From assembly GCA_019750135.1 (NCBI GenBank), contig JAIEOV010000051.1, positions 1-64,000 on the forward strand: a DNA stretch of 64,000 bases, written 5' to 3'. Shown in pieces: positions 45,997 through 56,448 of the stretch. The translations under genes and the position numbers were made by a program. This DNA is from Reyranella sp. Lineage in GTDB: Bacteria > Pseudomonadota > Alphaproteobacteria > Reyranellales > Reyranellaceae. Position 1 is the first letter of the stretch. Each line of letters opens with the position of its first letter. The notes beneath the pieces are model-generated. The model was not told where the DNA came from, did no database searches, and saw nothing but the letters and a program-made list of their open reading frames with translations.

Positions 45997-46401
45997 ATGA
46001 AAAAGCTCCATCAGGGCGGATGCCATTGCGGCGCGGTGCGTTTCGAATGCCGGCTCGATCGGGCGGAAGGCACGAGCCGTTGCAATTGTTCGGTGTGTGC
46101 CAAAGGCCGTTTCTGGAAGGCGATTACACGCAAGGAGGACTTCCGGATCCTGCAAGGCGAGAACGATCTTTCCGACTACCAGTTCGGCAGCAGGAACATC
46201 CATCATCTCTTCTGCCGGCAGTGCGGCATCAAGCCGTTCGGCCGCGGTGAGATGGAAGCGCTCGGCGGTACGTTCTACGCCGTCAACATCGCGTGCCTGG
46301 ACGGCGCAGCGCCGGAGGAAATGGCGGCCGACCCGATCCACTATCAGGACGGCCGCAACAATGCATGGGACAAAGCGCCGGCGGAGACGCGGCACCTCTG
46401 A
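45997..46401 (+). CDS. GFA/CENP-V-family zinc protein
   Basis: A 134-residue cytosolic protein of the family named after glutathione-dependent formaldehyde-activating enzyme. Zinc-binding cysteines are visible: GGCHCGAVRFEC, RCNCSVCAKG, and LFCRQCGIKPFG. The start is ATG 45997; an in-frame ATG at 45982 would add five residues. The true activity of small family members is rarely known. It converges on the aminotransferase gene with 6 bp between stops. Confidence 0.87.
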   Translation: MKKLHQGGCHCGAVRFECRLDRAEGTSRCNCSVCAKGRFWKAITRKEDFRILQGENDLSDYQFGSRNIHHLFCRQCGIKPFGRGEMEALGGTFYAVNIACLDGAAPEEMAADPIHYQDGRNNAWDKAPAETRHL

Positions 46402-46407
46402 CGATGA

Positions 46408-47556
46408 CTACATCGCCACTTTGCGGAAGACCTCGACGAAGCGCTCCACATCCTGCTCGTCGTTGTAGACGTGCGGGCTGATGCGCAGCCGGCCGAGACG
46501 CGGTGCGGCATAGACGTTCTCGGCGGCGAGCCGCTTGGGCAGGTCGGTCGCCATGCCCTTGGGGAAGTAGAGGCTGAGCACGTGCGGCGCGCGCAGCTTT
46601 CTATCCAGCACCTGCACACCGGTGTTGGCGAGGCCGTCGGCCAGCCTGTCGGTCAGCATGGCAAGGCGGGCGCGGATCGGCTCGTTGCCCCAGCCCGCCA
46701 TCATCTCCATGCCGATCGCCGCCATCTCCATGGAGATGAAGTGGTCGCGCTCGCCCATGTCGTAGCGGCGCGCACCTTCCTGGTAGGACGTGTCGCGGAA
46801 GTAAACGGTGTCCTCTGCGGACACGGCCTTGCGCGCCGGTGCGGTCTGCTCCAGCGGCACGCCGTGCTGATGGCGCTTGGCGACGTACATGAAGGCGCGG
46901 CCGTAGGGGCCGAGCACCCACTTGTAGGTCGGGAAGATCAGGAAGTCGGGATCGAGCGTCTTCACGTCGATGTGGCGGATGCCGACATCGTGCGTGGCGT
47001 CGACCAGCAGGGCCGATCCCTTGCCCTTGGCCGCCGTGGCGATGGGCGCCATGTCGAGCGCGCCGCCGTCCGACCAATGGACCGAGGAGATCGAGACCAG
47101 GGCCAGCGGCTCGCCGCCCGGCCGGTCGATCGCCGCGAGCACGGCCGAGGTCCAGTCGCCATCGGCCGGCTGTTTCACCATCTCGACCTTGAAGCCTCCG
47201 GCCTCGGCGCGGCTCATCCATTCCAGTACCGGCGAGGTGTGGTCGTCCTGCAGGACCAGCACGCGGCTGCCGCGCGGGATGGTCAGTATCTTGCCGGCAG
47301 TGGAGACGCCGTAGCCGACCGACGGGATTAGTGAGACGTCGACCGAATCGGCGCCGATCAACGCGGCCGCGGCCTTGCGCGCGCGATCATACTGCTGCGG
47401 TTGGAACTCGGCCGGCAGTTTCCAGGGCTGCCCCTTGCGCGCGACGGCGGCACGCCCGGCTTCCTGTACCGCAATGGGCAACGGGCTGTAGGTCGCGGCG
47501 TTGAAGAAACAGACCTCGCGCGGGATGTCGAACAGGGCGCGCTGGCTAGGCAGCAT
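46408..47556 (-). CDS. class V aminotransferase-like PLP enzyme
   Basis: A 382-residue PLP enzyme of the cysteine desulfurase/isopenicillin-N epimerase group. Landmarks: FFNAATYSPLPIAVQEAGR at the N-terminus, V-S-I-S-S-V-H-W-S-D-G-G, A-L-L-V-D-A-T-H-D-V-G-I (PLP-binding Asp and His), and FPTYKWVLGPYGRAF with the Schiff-base Lys. The ATG at 47556 has GGAGGT at the right distance; an upstream start at 47631 is not needed. The substrate is unknown. It diverges from the binding-protein pseudogene at 47647. Confidence 0.88.
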   Translation of the reverse strand: MLPSQRALFDIPREVCFFNAATYSPLPIAVQEAGRAAVARKGQPWKLPAEFQPQQYDRARKAAAALIGADSVDVSLIPSVGYGVSTAGKILTIPRGSRVLVLQDDHTSPVLEWMSRAEAGGFKVEMVKQPADGDWTSAVLAAIDRPGGEPLALVSISSVHWSDGGALDMAPIATAAKGKGSALLVDATHDVGIRHIDVKTLDPDFLIFPTYKWVLGPYGRAFMYVAKRHQHGVPLEQTAPARKAVSAEDTVYFRDTSYQEGARRYDMGERDHFISMEMAAIGMEMMAGWGNEPIRARLAMLTDRLADGLANTGVQVLDRKLRAPHVLSLYFPKGMATDLPKRLAAENVYAAPRLGRLRISPHVYNDEQDVERFVEVFRKVAM

Positions 47557-47646
47557 GAAAGACCTCCGATGGATGGCTGAGAGTAGCGTGCTCACGGCGG
47601 CTGCGGCCCGACAATTTCTCAAGCCAGCCATTTGCTAGACTGCGCC

Positions 47647-48428
47647 ATGCGTCGTTTTCCGCCCCAGCGCCTGATCTGCCTGACCGAAGAGACGGTCGAA
47701 ACGCTCTATCTTTTAGGCGAGCAGGACCGCATCGTCGGCGTGTCGGGTTATGCCGTGCGGCCGCCCGAGGTGCGGTCGAAACCCCGGGTCAGCGCCTTCA
47801 CCTCGGCGCGGCTCGACAAGATCCTGGCGCTGGAGCCGGATCTCGTTCTGGCCTTCTCCGACCTGCAGGCCAACATCGTGAGCGAATTGGCCAAGGTCGG
47901 GTCGCCGTCCATCTCTTCAATCAGCGTGACGTCGCCGGTATCTTCGCCATGATCCGCACCGTCGGTGCGCTGGTCGGCGCCGGCGACAAGGCCGAGGCGC
48001 TGGCGCGCTCGTTCGAGGTGAGGGTGACGGAGACGGCGAGCGCGAACAAAGGCGCGCCGCGACCGCGAGTCTACTTCGAGGAATGGAACGATCCGATGAT
48101 CTCCGGCATCGGCTGGGTGTCGGAGCTGATCGAGATTGCCGGCGGCGAGGATGTGTTCGCGCATCTGCGCGGTGCTGCTGCGGCGCGCGATCGCATCGTG
48201 TCGTCCGAGCAGGTGATCGCGGCGCGGCCCGATGTGATCCTGGCCTCGTGGTGTGGTCGCAAGGTGGTGCCGCGCCAGATCGCCGAACGGCCAGGCTGGG
48301 CTGCGTTGCCCGCCGTTGCCAACGCCCGCATCATCGAGATCAAGTCGCCTCTCATCCTGCAGCCGGGCCCGGCGGCATTGACCGACGGCCTCGATGCTGT
48401 GCGAACCGCGCTATTACCTCGCGTGTAA
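47647..48428 (+). pseudogene. cobalamin-type (BtuF-like) binding protein, frameshifted
   Basis: Two overlapping frames make one protein of about 260 residues. The first gives RLICLTEETVETLYLLGEQD through LALEPDLVLAFSDLQANIV and then stops at 47952. The second continues V-A-V-H-L-F-N-Q-R-D-V-A-G-I-F-A-M-I-R through GWVSELIEIAGGEDVF and PDVILASWCG to 48428. Restoring one base in the GGG run near 47900 joins them exactly. It resembles the cytoplasmic-looking 'cobalamin-binding protein' group, which lacks a signal peptide, as here. It may be a true one-base deletion, a base-calling error in a G-run, or a frameshifting site. Confidence 0.75.
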
Positions 48429-48485
48429 TTGAGAGACCGCTGCTACAAGCTCACCTTCGGCTCATCAGACCCAAGGAGGGTTCAG

Positions 48486-48731
48486 ATGAGCTACCAGTCC
48501 CGCCAGCGCTTTGTCGCTCACCCCGTCGCATTCGTGACGCCGGCGTCGACACGGCTGCCGCTGCGTTCCCGGTTGGCGATGACGCTCAAGGTCTGGCGTG
48601 ACCGTGTTGCGGCGCGCCGTCATCTCGCTGCAATGGACGCGCGCAGCCTGCGCGACGCGGGGATTTCGCCGGCCGCCGCTGCCTACGAATCGGGCAAGAC
48701 CTTCTGGCAGGCATTCGGGCCGCTTCGCTAG
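48486..48731 (+). CDS. DUF1127-type small basic protein
   Basis: An 81-residue protein. The C-terminal half has the DUF1127 pattern: W-R-D-R-V-A-A-R-R-H-L-A-A-M-D-A-R-S-L-R-D-A-G-I-S. Arg-rich proteins of this type in Rhizobiales and Rhodobacterales affect RNA turnover and phosphate or carbon metabolism. A very strong Shine-Dalgarno (AAGGAGG) precedes the ATG at 48486, suggesting high expression. It stands alone, with 191 bp to the trehalose operon. Confidence 0.8.
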   Translation: MSYQSRQRFVAHPVAFVTPASTRLPLRSRLAMTLKVWRDRVAARRHLAAMDARSLRDAGISPAAAAYESGKTFWQAFGPLR

Positions 48732-48922
48732 GGGGGGCCGCCTCACAATCGCCATAACCGCGCCCCCTGCTAGGGAACTCCCGCGCGCGGTGAGCGTTAG
48801 CACACGCGCGCAAAGCGCGGCCGTGCCTCTTTCTTGGGGCGGCCCCGCACGCGGCGTGTTGTGGTCGAGAACCTCTTCGCGCCTTGGTAAGCTGTCAGGA
48901 GCGCAGAGGGGGTTTTAGCCGG

Positions 48923-49681
48923 ATGACACCGCCGGATCTCGACCGGACGAACGCGCTTTTTCTCGATCTCGACGGCACGCTGCTGGAGATCGCGGAGACG
49001 CCGGAATCGGTCGTCGTTCCACCCGGACTGCCGCAACTGCTGGAAGACTTGCGGGCCGAGCTCGATGGCGCGGTCGCCATCGTCACCGGCCGCTCGATCG
49101 GCGTCGTCGACGACCTGCTCAATCCCTTCGTCGCCACTGCGGCCGGCGAACATGGCGCATCGCTGCGCTGGCAGGACGGCAAGGTCGAGGAAATGCCCGA
49201 GGGCCTCGCCGTGCCGGAGGCGTGGCGCGAAGCCCTGGTCGCCGCCGCCGAGCGCTGGCCCGGCGTGCTGGTCGAGCCCAAGCCGCACGGCGTCGCCATC
49301 CATTATCGGCTCGTGCCGGAGCGTGGCAACGATGTGTGGCGGCTGGTGCGGGCGTTGGTGCCGCAGGACCATCCCTGGTTCCGCCTGTTGCCGGCGCGCG
49401 AAGCCGTCGAGATCGGACCGCGCGCGGCCTCCAAGGGCCATGCCGTCGAGCAGCTGATGCAGCGCCAGCCCTTCCAAGGCCGCCGGCCCATCTTCGTCGG
49501 CGACGATTTCACCGACGAGGCCGGCATGGAAGCGGCGCGCCAGTTCGGCGGCGAGGGCCTGCGCGTGGCCGAAGTGTTCGGCGGCCAGCCGGCGGCGGTG
49601 CGCGCCTGGCTGAAGCGCGGCGTCGAGCTTTTGAGCGGCCGCGACAAGCCGCCGGCCGTGTCGGCTGGAGCCGCGCGGTGA
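48923..49681 (+). CDS. otsB: trehalose-6-phosphate phosphatase
   Basis: A 252-residue HAD-superfamily phosphatase, the second step of trehalose synthesis. The nucleophile motif FLDLDGTLLE is at residues 13-22 (Asp15 and Asp17). V-T-G-R-S-I-G-V-V-D-D-L and G-E-H-G-A-S are family motifs, Lys in S-K-G-H-A-V-E follows, and G-D-D-F-T-D-E-A-G is the metal-binding motif. It is the first gene of a tightly overlapping operon: its stop overlaps the next start (GTGA). Confidence 0.92.
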   Translation: MTPPDLDRTNALFLDLDGTLLEIAETPESVVVPPGLPQLLEDLRAELDGAVAIVTGRSIGVVDDLLNPFVATAAGEHGASLRWQDGKVEEMPEGLAVPEAWREALVAAAERWPGVLVEPKPHGVAIHYRLVPERGNDVWRLVRALVPQDHPWFRLLPAREAVEIGPRAASKGHAVEQLMQRQPFQGRRPIFVGDDFTDEAGMEAARQFGGEGLRVAEVFGGQPAAVRAWLKRGVELLSGRDKPPAVSAGAAR

Positions 49682-51464
49682 GCAGCCTCGAGCTCGGCGT
49701 CATCGGCAACTGCGCCATTGCTAGCCTCGTCGACCGCAGGGGACGCCATGTCTGGCACGGCATCGGTCGGCTCGACGGCGATCCGGTGTTCAATGCCCTG
49801 CTGGGCGGCGACGACCCGCAGGGCGGCTTCATGGATGTCGTGGTCGCGGGTGCCAAGGAGGTCGGCCGCCAGCGCTACCTGCACAACACCGCGATCCTCG
49901 AGACTGTGATCGAGGGCGGCAGCGGCGCCGTGCGCCTGGTCGACTTCGCCCCGCGCTTCCGTCGTTTCGGCCGCATGTTCCGCCCGCCCATGCTGGTGCG
50001 CCGGCTCGAGCCGGTGGCCGGCCGGCCGCGCGTCACAATCCGCCTCAGGCCGACCTTCGACTACGGCGCGCACAAGGCCAAGCTCACCTCGGGCAGCAAC
50101 CACGCGCGCTTCTTCGGCGACACCGGCGTGCTGCGGCTCACGACCGATGCCTCGATCAACTACATCCTGCACGAGACCGAGTTCTCGCTCGACCGGCCGC
50201 TCAACCTGATCGTCGGCGCCGACGAGAGCATCACCGACAATCCCGACACGCTGACCAAGACCTTCCTCGCCGAGACCGAGTCCTACTGGCACACCTGGGT
50301 GCGCGATCTCAACATTCCGTTCGACTGGCAGCAGGCGGTGATCCGTGCGGCGATCACGCTCAAGATGTGCAGCTACGAGGATACGGGCGCAGTCTTGGCG
50401 GCGCTTACGACGTCGGTCCCGGAGGCGCCCAACACGCCGCGTACTTGGGACTATCGTTTCACCTGGTTGCGCGACGCCTTCTTCACCGTGACGGCGCTCA
50501 ACCGCCTGTCGGCGACGCGCACCATGGAGAGTTACGTGCGCTTCATCGTCGACGTCGTCGAAGCCGGCAGCTCGCGCGACGAGGTCCATGCCATCGCGCC
50601 GCTGTTCCCGATCGCACCGGGCACCGACACGACCGAGCGCTTGGTCGACACGCTGCCGGGCTATCGCGGCTTCGGTCCGGTGCGCATCGGTAACGCTGCT
50701 GTCACACAACGGCAGAACGACACCTACGGTTCGATGGTGCTGACCGCAGCGCAGATGTTCTGGGACGAACGCCTGCCGCGCCAGGGCGATCTCGAGCTCT
50801 ATCGCCAGCTCTGCGTGGTCGGGAACGAGGCCCACCGCGCGGCGTTAACTCCCGATGCTGGCCTTTGGGAGTACCGGGAGCGCGAGGAAGTGCACACGTT
50901 TTCCGCGGCGATGTGCTGGGCCGCGCAACACCGGCTCGGCATGATCGCCAAGCGTGTCGGCGTCGATTCGGAATCGCGCGAATGGCTCGCCCAGGCCGGC
51001 GTGCTGCGCCAGGAAGTCCTGCAGCGCGGCACCACCCAGGAAGGCTGGCTCTCGGGCGTGCTTGACCGCGACATGCTCGACGCGTCGTGCCTGGTGCTGC
51101 CCGAGATCGGCCTCCTCGGTTCCGACGATCCGCGCTTCCACGCCACGCTCGACGTCGCCGCCAAGCGCCTGATGAAGAACGGCTTCGTGATGCGCTACCG
51201 CGAGGCCGACGATTTCGGCAAGCCGTCCAACGCCTTCCTTCTCTGCACCTTCTGGTACATAGACGCGCTGGCCAGCGTCGGCCGCCGTTCGGAGGCGCTC
51301 GAGCTCTTCAATAACCTGCTCGCGCGCCGCAACCATGTCGGGCTACTATCGGAGGATATCGATCCGAAGACCGGCGAGTTGTGGGGCAACTTTCCACAAA
51401 CCTACTCGCAGGTCGGGCTGATCCTATCGGCCATGCGCCTGTCGCGGAGCTGGGAGGAGGGGCT

Positions 51465-51480
<16 letters not shown>
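49678..51480 (+). CDS. glycoside hydrolase family 15 protein (glucoamylase/trehalase-like)
   Basis: A 600-residue protein beginning at GTG 49678. The N-terminal super-beta-sandwich domain starts LELGVIGNCAIASLVDRRG. The (alpha/alpha)6 barrel has WDYRFTWLRDAFFTVTAL, GLWEYREREEVHTFSAAMCW (general acid) and WGNFPQTYSQVGLI (general base region). GH15 proteins include glucoamylases and bacterial/archaeal trehalases. Sitting between otsB and otsA, with overlaps at both ends (4 bp and 16 bp), it is likely tied to trehalose or a related glucan. No signal peptide, so it is cytosolic. Confidence 0.9.
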
Positions 51481-52850
<1,370 letters not shown>

Positions 52851-52852
52851 CG

Positions 52853-52867
52853 CCAACCGTCGGTTGG
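52853..52867 (+). terminator. hairpin after otsA
   Basis: CCAACC (52853-52858) pairs with GGTTGG (52862-52867) across a 3-nt loop. Flanking GCG/CGC can extend it with one bulge. There is no T-run. It may be the 3' end of the trehalose operon transcript. Confidence 0.35.
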
Positions 52868-52910
52868 TCGCTGGCCGCGAGGTGATGGGCTACGCTCCGA
52901 TCACCTGCCC

Positions 52911-54071
52911 ATGAACATCATCTCGCGCCTCTGCATTTCCGGTTATCGCTCGCTGCGCGACGTCAGGCTGGAGGTCGGACAGCTCACGGTCGTCACCGGC
53001 GCCAACGGCAGCGGCAAGTCGAGCCTCTACCGCGCGCTGCGCCTGTTGGCCGACGTGGCGCAGGGCCGGATCATCCAGTCGCTGGCGCTGGAAGGCGGCT
53101 TGCCGTCGGTGTTGTGGGCGGGGCCCGAGCAGTTCTCGCGCGCGATGAAGGCGGGGACGCAGCCCGTCCAGGGAACGGTGCGTAAGAACTCCGTCAGCCT
53201 GAAGCTCGGCTTCTCTTCCGACGACTACGGCTTCGCCATCGATCTCGGCTTGCCGTTGCCTTGCCCGCCGTCGCGCTTCGACAGGGATCCCGAGATCAAG
53301 GTCGAGAGCATCTGGACCGGCCTGTTGCTGGGCCGCTCCAATACCTTCGCCCAGCGCAAGGGACCGGCGGTCAGCCTGCGCAATCAGGAAGGCGCTTGGC
53401 GCTCGATCATGACCGACCTCAGGGCCTACGACAGCATGCTGACCCATTGCAGCGACCCGCGCGATGCCGCCGAGCTGTTGCTGCTGCGCGAGAACCTGCG
53501 CAGCTGGCGCTTCTACGACCACTTCCGCACCGACAGCGAGGCGCCGGCGCGGCGTCGCCAGGTCGGCACGCGCACGCCGGTCCTGGCGAGCGACGGCGCC
53601 GATCTCGCCGCCGCCATTGCCACCATCCAGGAGGTCGGCGCCGAGGACGAACTGGCAACGGCGGTCGCCGACGCCTTTCCCGGTGGCTCGATCGACGTGC
53701 GACAGGAGGGCGGCTATTTCGAGATCGAGATGCGCCAGCACGGCCTGCTGCGCCCGCTCGATGCCGCCGAGCTGTCCGACGGCACCTTGCGCTATCTCCT
53801 GCTGATCGCCGCCCTGCTGTCGCCGCGGCCGCCGCCGCTGATGATCCTGAACGAGCCGGAGACCAGCCTGCATCCCGACTTGCTGCCACCCCTGGCCCGG
53901 CTGATCGCCCAGGCATCCCGGCATTCCCAGGTCATCGTCGTCTCGCACGCCGAGGCGCTGGTGTCGGCGTTGCAGGCGGCCGGCGCCAAACGGATCGTGC
54001 TGGAAAAGCAATTGGGCGAGACCGTCGTGCCCGGCGAGGAACGGCCGGTGTGGAACTGGCCGATGCGCTAG
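52911..54071 (+). CDS. AAA family ATPase, RecF/OLD-like
   Basis: A 386-residue SMC-like ATPase. Walker A is T-G-A-N-G-S-G-K-S-S (residues about 30-39) after the typical opening F/C-I-S-G-Y-R-S-L-R-D. Near residue 285 come the signature-like E-L-S-D-G-T-L-R-Y-L, Walker B LMILNEPETSLHPDL, and the D-loop/His region V-I-V-V-S-H-A-E. No nuclease (TOPRIM) domain follows. Relatives are 'AAA family ATPase' proteins of unknown role, some in phage-defence islands. Its stop overlaps the end of a decayed GNAT gene on the other strand. Confidence 0.87.
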   Translation: MNIISRLCISGYRSLRDVRLEVGQLTVVTGANGSGKSSLYRALRLLADVAQGRIIQSLALEGGLPSVLWAGPEQFSRAMKAGTQPVQGTVRKNSVSLKLGFSSDDYGFAIDLGLPLPCPPSRFDRDPEIKVESIWTGLLLGRSNTFAQRKGPAVSLRNQEGAWRSIMTDLRAYDSMLTHCSDPRDAAELLLLRENLRSWRFYDHFRTDSEAPARRRQVGTRTPVLASDGADLAAAIATIQEVGAEDELATAVADAFPGGSIDVRQEGGYFEIEMRQHGLLRPLDAAELSDGTLRYLLLIAALLSPRPPPLMILNEPETSLHPDLLPPLARLIAQASRHSQVIVVSHAEALVSALQAAGAKRIVLEKQLGETVVPGEERPVWNWPMR

Positions 54072-54404
54072 ACGCCGAAGGCAGGCGGATAGACGACGCG
54101 GCCTCTGCCGTCGCGCAATGCGCCGGGCTGCAGTTCGAGCGCCATGAACGAAGGCCCGGCCTCGAGCGGCTGGGCCAGCGGCGCCAAGGCCAGTGCGCGC
54201 ACCGGCTTGCCGCCAACGGTGACATCGAGAGCGCTGAACAGGTGTGGCCATCCACCAACGGATCGACGGCAACCAATTCAACGGAACAAGTCCCGCAGCA
54301 CGCAGCTCTTCGATCAACCTGGATTCGGCGGTGCCACCAAATGCCGTGTCATTGAGGTGTCGGATCGCATCGTCGTCAGCTGACCTGCGTACACGGATCG
54401 CCAT
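54068..54404 (-). pseudogene. decayed GNAT acetyltransferase gene
   Basis: The start is clear: MAIRVRRSADDDAIRHLNDT, then AFGGTAESRLIEELRAAGLV, the usual beginning of a GNAT enzyme. A one-base shift is then needed to read L-V-A-V-D-P-L-V-D-G-H, and another to read LFSALDVTVGGKPVRALALA. After that the acetyl-CoA-binding core is missing, and the C-terminus follows directly (G-P-S-F-M-A-L-E-L, then R-V-V-Y-P-P-A-F-G-V and TAG at 54068). Two frameshifts plus an internal deletion make this a clear pseudogene. Confidence 0.75.
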
Positions 54405-54415
54405 GCCGAGTGACG

Positions 54416-54805
54416 CTACCAAAGACGCTTGACGCCGTAGACGTCGAACGCCCGCTCATTCGAGACAAGCGCAAAGTCATCCAGAATCGCTTGAGCTATC
54501 AACATGCGATCAAACGGATCTTGGTGGTGGCCGACCAAGCTTCCGGCGCGCTCGGCATGACGAACCGACACTGAAAGTTCGTTGAAGCCTTCCTCGGCAA
54601 CTGTACGTGCCAGGTTGCCGGCCACGACGGCGGCGTCCGGCAACTTGCCGATTCGGTATTTGGTCGCGATTTCCCAGGCCGACGCGGCGCTCACGAAGAC
54701 CTGGTTCTCGACTTCATCCTCGATCGCCGTTCGCGCACGACGCGAGAGCTTGGAATCGGCAAAAACCCACCAGAGAAAGGCGTGGGTATCGAGCAGCAGC
54801 CTCAC
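54416..54805 (-). CDS. vapC: VapC-type PIN-domain toxin
   Basis: A 129-residue PIN-domain RNase. Acidic active-site residues are visible: Asp in LLLDTHAFLWWVFAD, Glu in S-A-A-S-A-W-E-I-A-T-K-Y, and Asp in HHQDPFDRMLIAQA. The length and D-T-H-A-F-L-W-W opening match the subgroup that pairs with Phd/YefM-like antitoxins. It starts 7 bp after the antitoxin stop. Confidence 0.9.
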   Translation of the reverse strand: MRLLLDTHAFLWWVFADSKLSRRARTAIEDEVENQVFVSAASAWEIATKYRIGKLPDAAVVAGNLARTVAEEGFNELSVSVRHAERAGSLVGHHQDPFDRMLIAQAILDDFALVSNERAFDVYGVKRLW

Positions 54806-54812
54806 CGCCCGG

Positions 54813-55040
54813 CTATTCCCAGAGTTTCAATTCTTCTTCGGGCAGTGGTTCGAAGAACTCAGGCCCGATGGAACCTTTACCCTTCAGCCGGCCGAACTTC
54901 CTCTTCGGCTTTGGCGCGAAAGGCACGATCTTGGCGACGGGCTCCTTGCCGCGCGCAAGCACGATCTCCTCGCCGGCTTCCGCACGGGCGACGAGCTTCG
55001 AGAGGTTCGTCTTGGCGGCATGGATCGTGTAGGTCGGCAT
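54813..55040 (-). CDS. vapB: Phd/YefM-type antitoxin
   Basis: A 75-residue antitoxin. The N-terminal DNA-binding part is typical of the Phd/YefM fold: Y-T-I-H-A-A-K-T-N-L-S-K-L-V-A-R-A-E-A-G-E-E-I, then V-L-A-R-G-K-E-P-V-A-K-I-V-P. The C-terminal acidic tail (F-F-E-P-L-P-E-E-E-L-K) would neutralise the toxin. It is first in the operon, directly downstream of a tandem palindrome. Confidence 0.88.
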   Translation of the reverse strand: MPTYTIHAAKTNLSKLVARAEAGEEIVLARGKEPVAKIVPFAPKPKRKFGRLKGKGSIGPEFFEPLPEEELKLWE

Positions 55041-55049
55041 AGGGCTAAT

Positions 55050-55070
55050 TTAGCTAAGCAGGTTAGCTAA
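55050..55070. promoter_or_regulatory. vapBC operator: two TTAGCTAA palindromes
   Basis: TTAGCTAA occurs at 55050-55057 and again at 55063-55070, 13 bp apart centre to centre. Each copy is a perfect palindrome, with a partial third copy (GGCTAA) at 55043-55048. It lies a few bases before the antitoxin ATG, as expected for VapB/VapBC autoregulation. Confidence 0.65.
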
Positions 55071-55071
55071 T

Positions 55072-56448
55072 TCAAGCCCACCGGGCCGGCGACGTGCCGA
55101 GTGGCTCGGGGGGCTTGGCGAAGAACGGCGGCGTGTCGCTGAGCTGCACCACCGGCTTGAGATGCCGCAGGTGGCCGAACAGGCCGTCGCTCTCCATGAG
55201 ATAACGCGCCAGGTCGGCCTCGGGCAGCTCGGCCACGCCCTTGCCGGGCTCGACGGTGCCGAGGCTCGCCAGCCAGTGCGCGACCTGGACCAGTGACACG
55301 CGCACCAACCACGAGCCGCCCTGCTCGGCGCGGCGGGCGAGGCCCACCATGGCACCGAGCGCGCCGAGATAACCCGCGATGTAGTCGAGCGCCTGGACCG
55401 GCAGGTTGCGCGGCTTGGCGAGCGAGCCTTGGGTGGCCGAGAGGCCGGTGACGTTCTGCACGATCGAATCGAAGCCGCGCCGGTCGGCCCACGGGCCGGC
55501 GTGGCTGTAGGCGCAGATGCTGACGCAGACGATGCCGGGCCGCAGCGCCGCCACGTGCTCGGGCGAGAAGCCGCGCGCGGCGACGGTGCCGGGGCGGTAG
55601 CCCTGGGTGAAGACATCGGCCTCGCGCAGCAGGTCGGTCATGGTCTTGACGCCGGCGGCCTGGGCGAGATCGACCCAGGCGCAGCGCTTGCCGTGGCCGG
55701 TGTCCATCAGGATCTCGGTCTGGTAGGGCAGGTGAGGGGCCGCGATGTGCAGCACGTCGGCGCCGTTCTCGGCCAGTACGCGGCCGCTGGTCGGTCCGGC
55801 CAGCACGCGCGTCAGGTCGAGCGCGCGCACGCCGCTCAACGGGCGGTCGCCTTTCGGTAACGGCCGCGCCGCCGCCTCGCCGATCTGCACGATGTCGATC
55901 AGCGGCAGCTTGGCGACGGCCATGCCGTGCGGATGGGCGTTCCATTCCTCGCGGCTGCGCACCAGGCCGCCGACGCAGCCGCCGTCGGCGATCGCCTGCT
56001 CGATGGCGAGGCCGTCCCATTCGGCGACGGCCTCGGCCAGCGCCTCGCGCGTCTCGGCCTTGGCGCCCGTGATGCGGAGCGCGCCGGCGCGATGATGCGG
56101 ATGGTTGGTGTGCAGGAACATGATGCGGCCGTCGCGCGTCGGGTAGTGGCCGGCCAGCGGATCCCACGACACCGGCTTCTTGCCGTTCTGCAGCACGTAG
56201 GTGTTGGAGCGCAGCGATGCCGTCGCCGCGTGACGATCGACGGACACGGCCTGTGGCTTGCCGGTCCTGAGGCGCCAAAGGTCGGAGACCGCGAGTCCGA
56301 CTGCGCCCAGCGCCGCCGACCCGGCGGCCGCGACGCGCCACGGCGTCACGAACACCGGATCGTCGCCGCCGGTGATGGCGAGAGAGTCGTCGCCGCGTTT
56401 GGCGCGGCCGAGCTGGGCGAGGATCTTGTAGGCGAGGTCGGTGCTCAC
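55072..56448 (-). CDS. CaiB/BaiF-type (class III) CoA transferase
   Basis: A 458-residue cytosolic enzyme. The standard family opening appears only at about residue 205 (ALDLTRVLAGPTSGRVLAEN, G-A-D-V-L-H-I). It is followed by T-G-H-G-K-R-C-A-W-V-D-L, R-E-A-D-V-F-T-Q-G-Y-R-P-G-T-V, and S-H-A-G-P-W-A-D-R-R-G-F-D-S-I. The first 200 residues resemble a second, degenerate half, as in double-length family members. It transfers CoA between carboxylic acids; the substrates are unknown. It overlaps the upstream hydrolase gene by four bases. Confidence 0.88.
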   Translation of the reverse strand: MSTDLAYKILAQLGRAKRGDDSLAITGGDDPVFVTPWRVAAAGSAALGAVGLAVSDLWRLRTGKPQAVSVDRHAATASLRSNTYVLQNGKKPVSWDPLAGHYPTRDGRIMFLHTNHPHHRAGALRITGAKAETREALAEAVAEWDGLAIEQAIADGGCVGGLVRSREEWNAHPHGMAVAKLPLIDIVQIGEAAARPLPKGDRPLSGVRALDLTRVLAGPTSGRVLAENGADVLHIAAPHLPYQTEILMDTGHGKRCAWVDLAQAAGVKTMTDLLREADVFTQGYRPGTVAARGFSPEHVAALRPGIVCVSICAYSHAGPWADRRGFDSIVQNVTGLSATQGSLAKPRNLPVQALDYIAGYLGALGAMVGLARRAEQGGSWLVRVSLVQVAHWLASLGTVEPGKGVAELPEADLARYLMESDGLFGHLRHLKPVVQLSDTPPFFAKPPEPLGTSPARWA

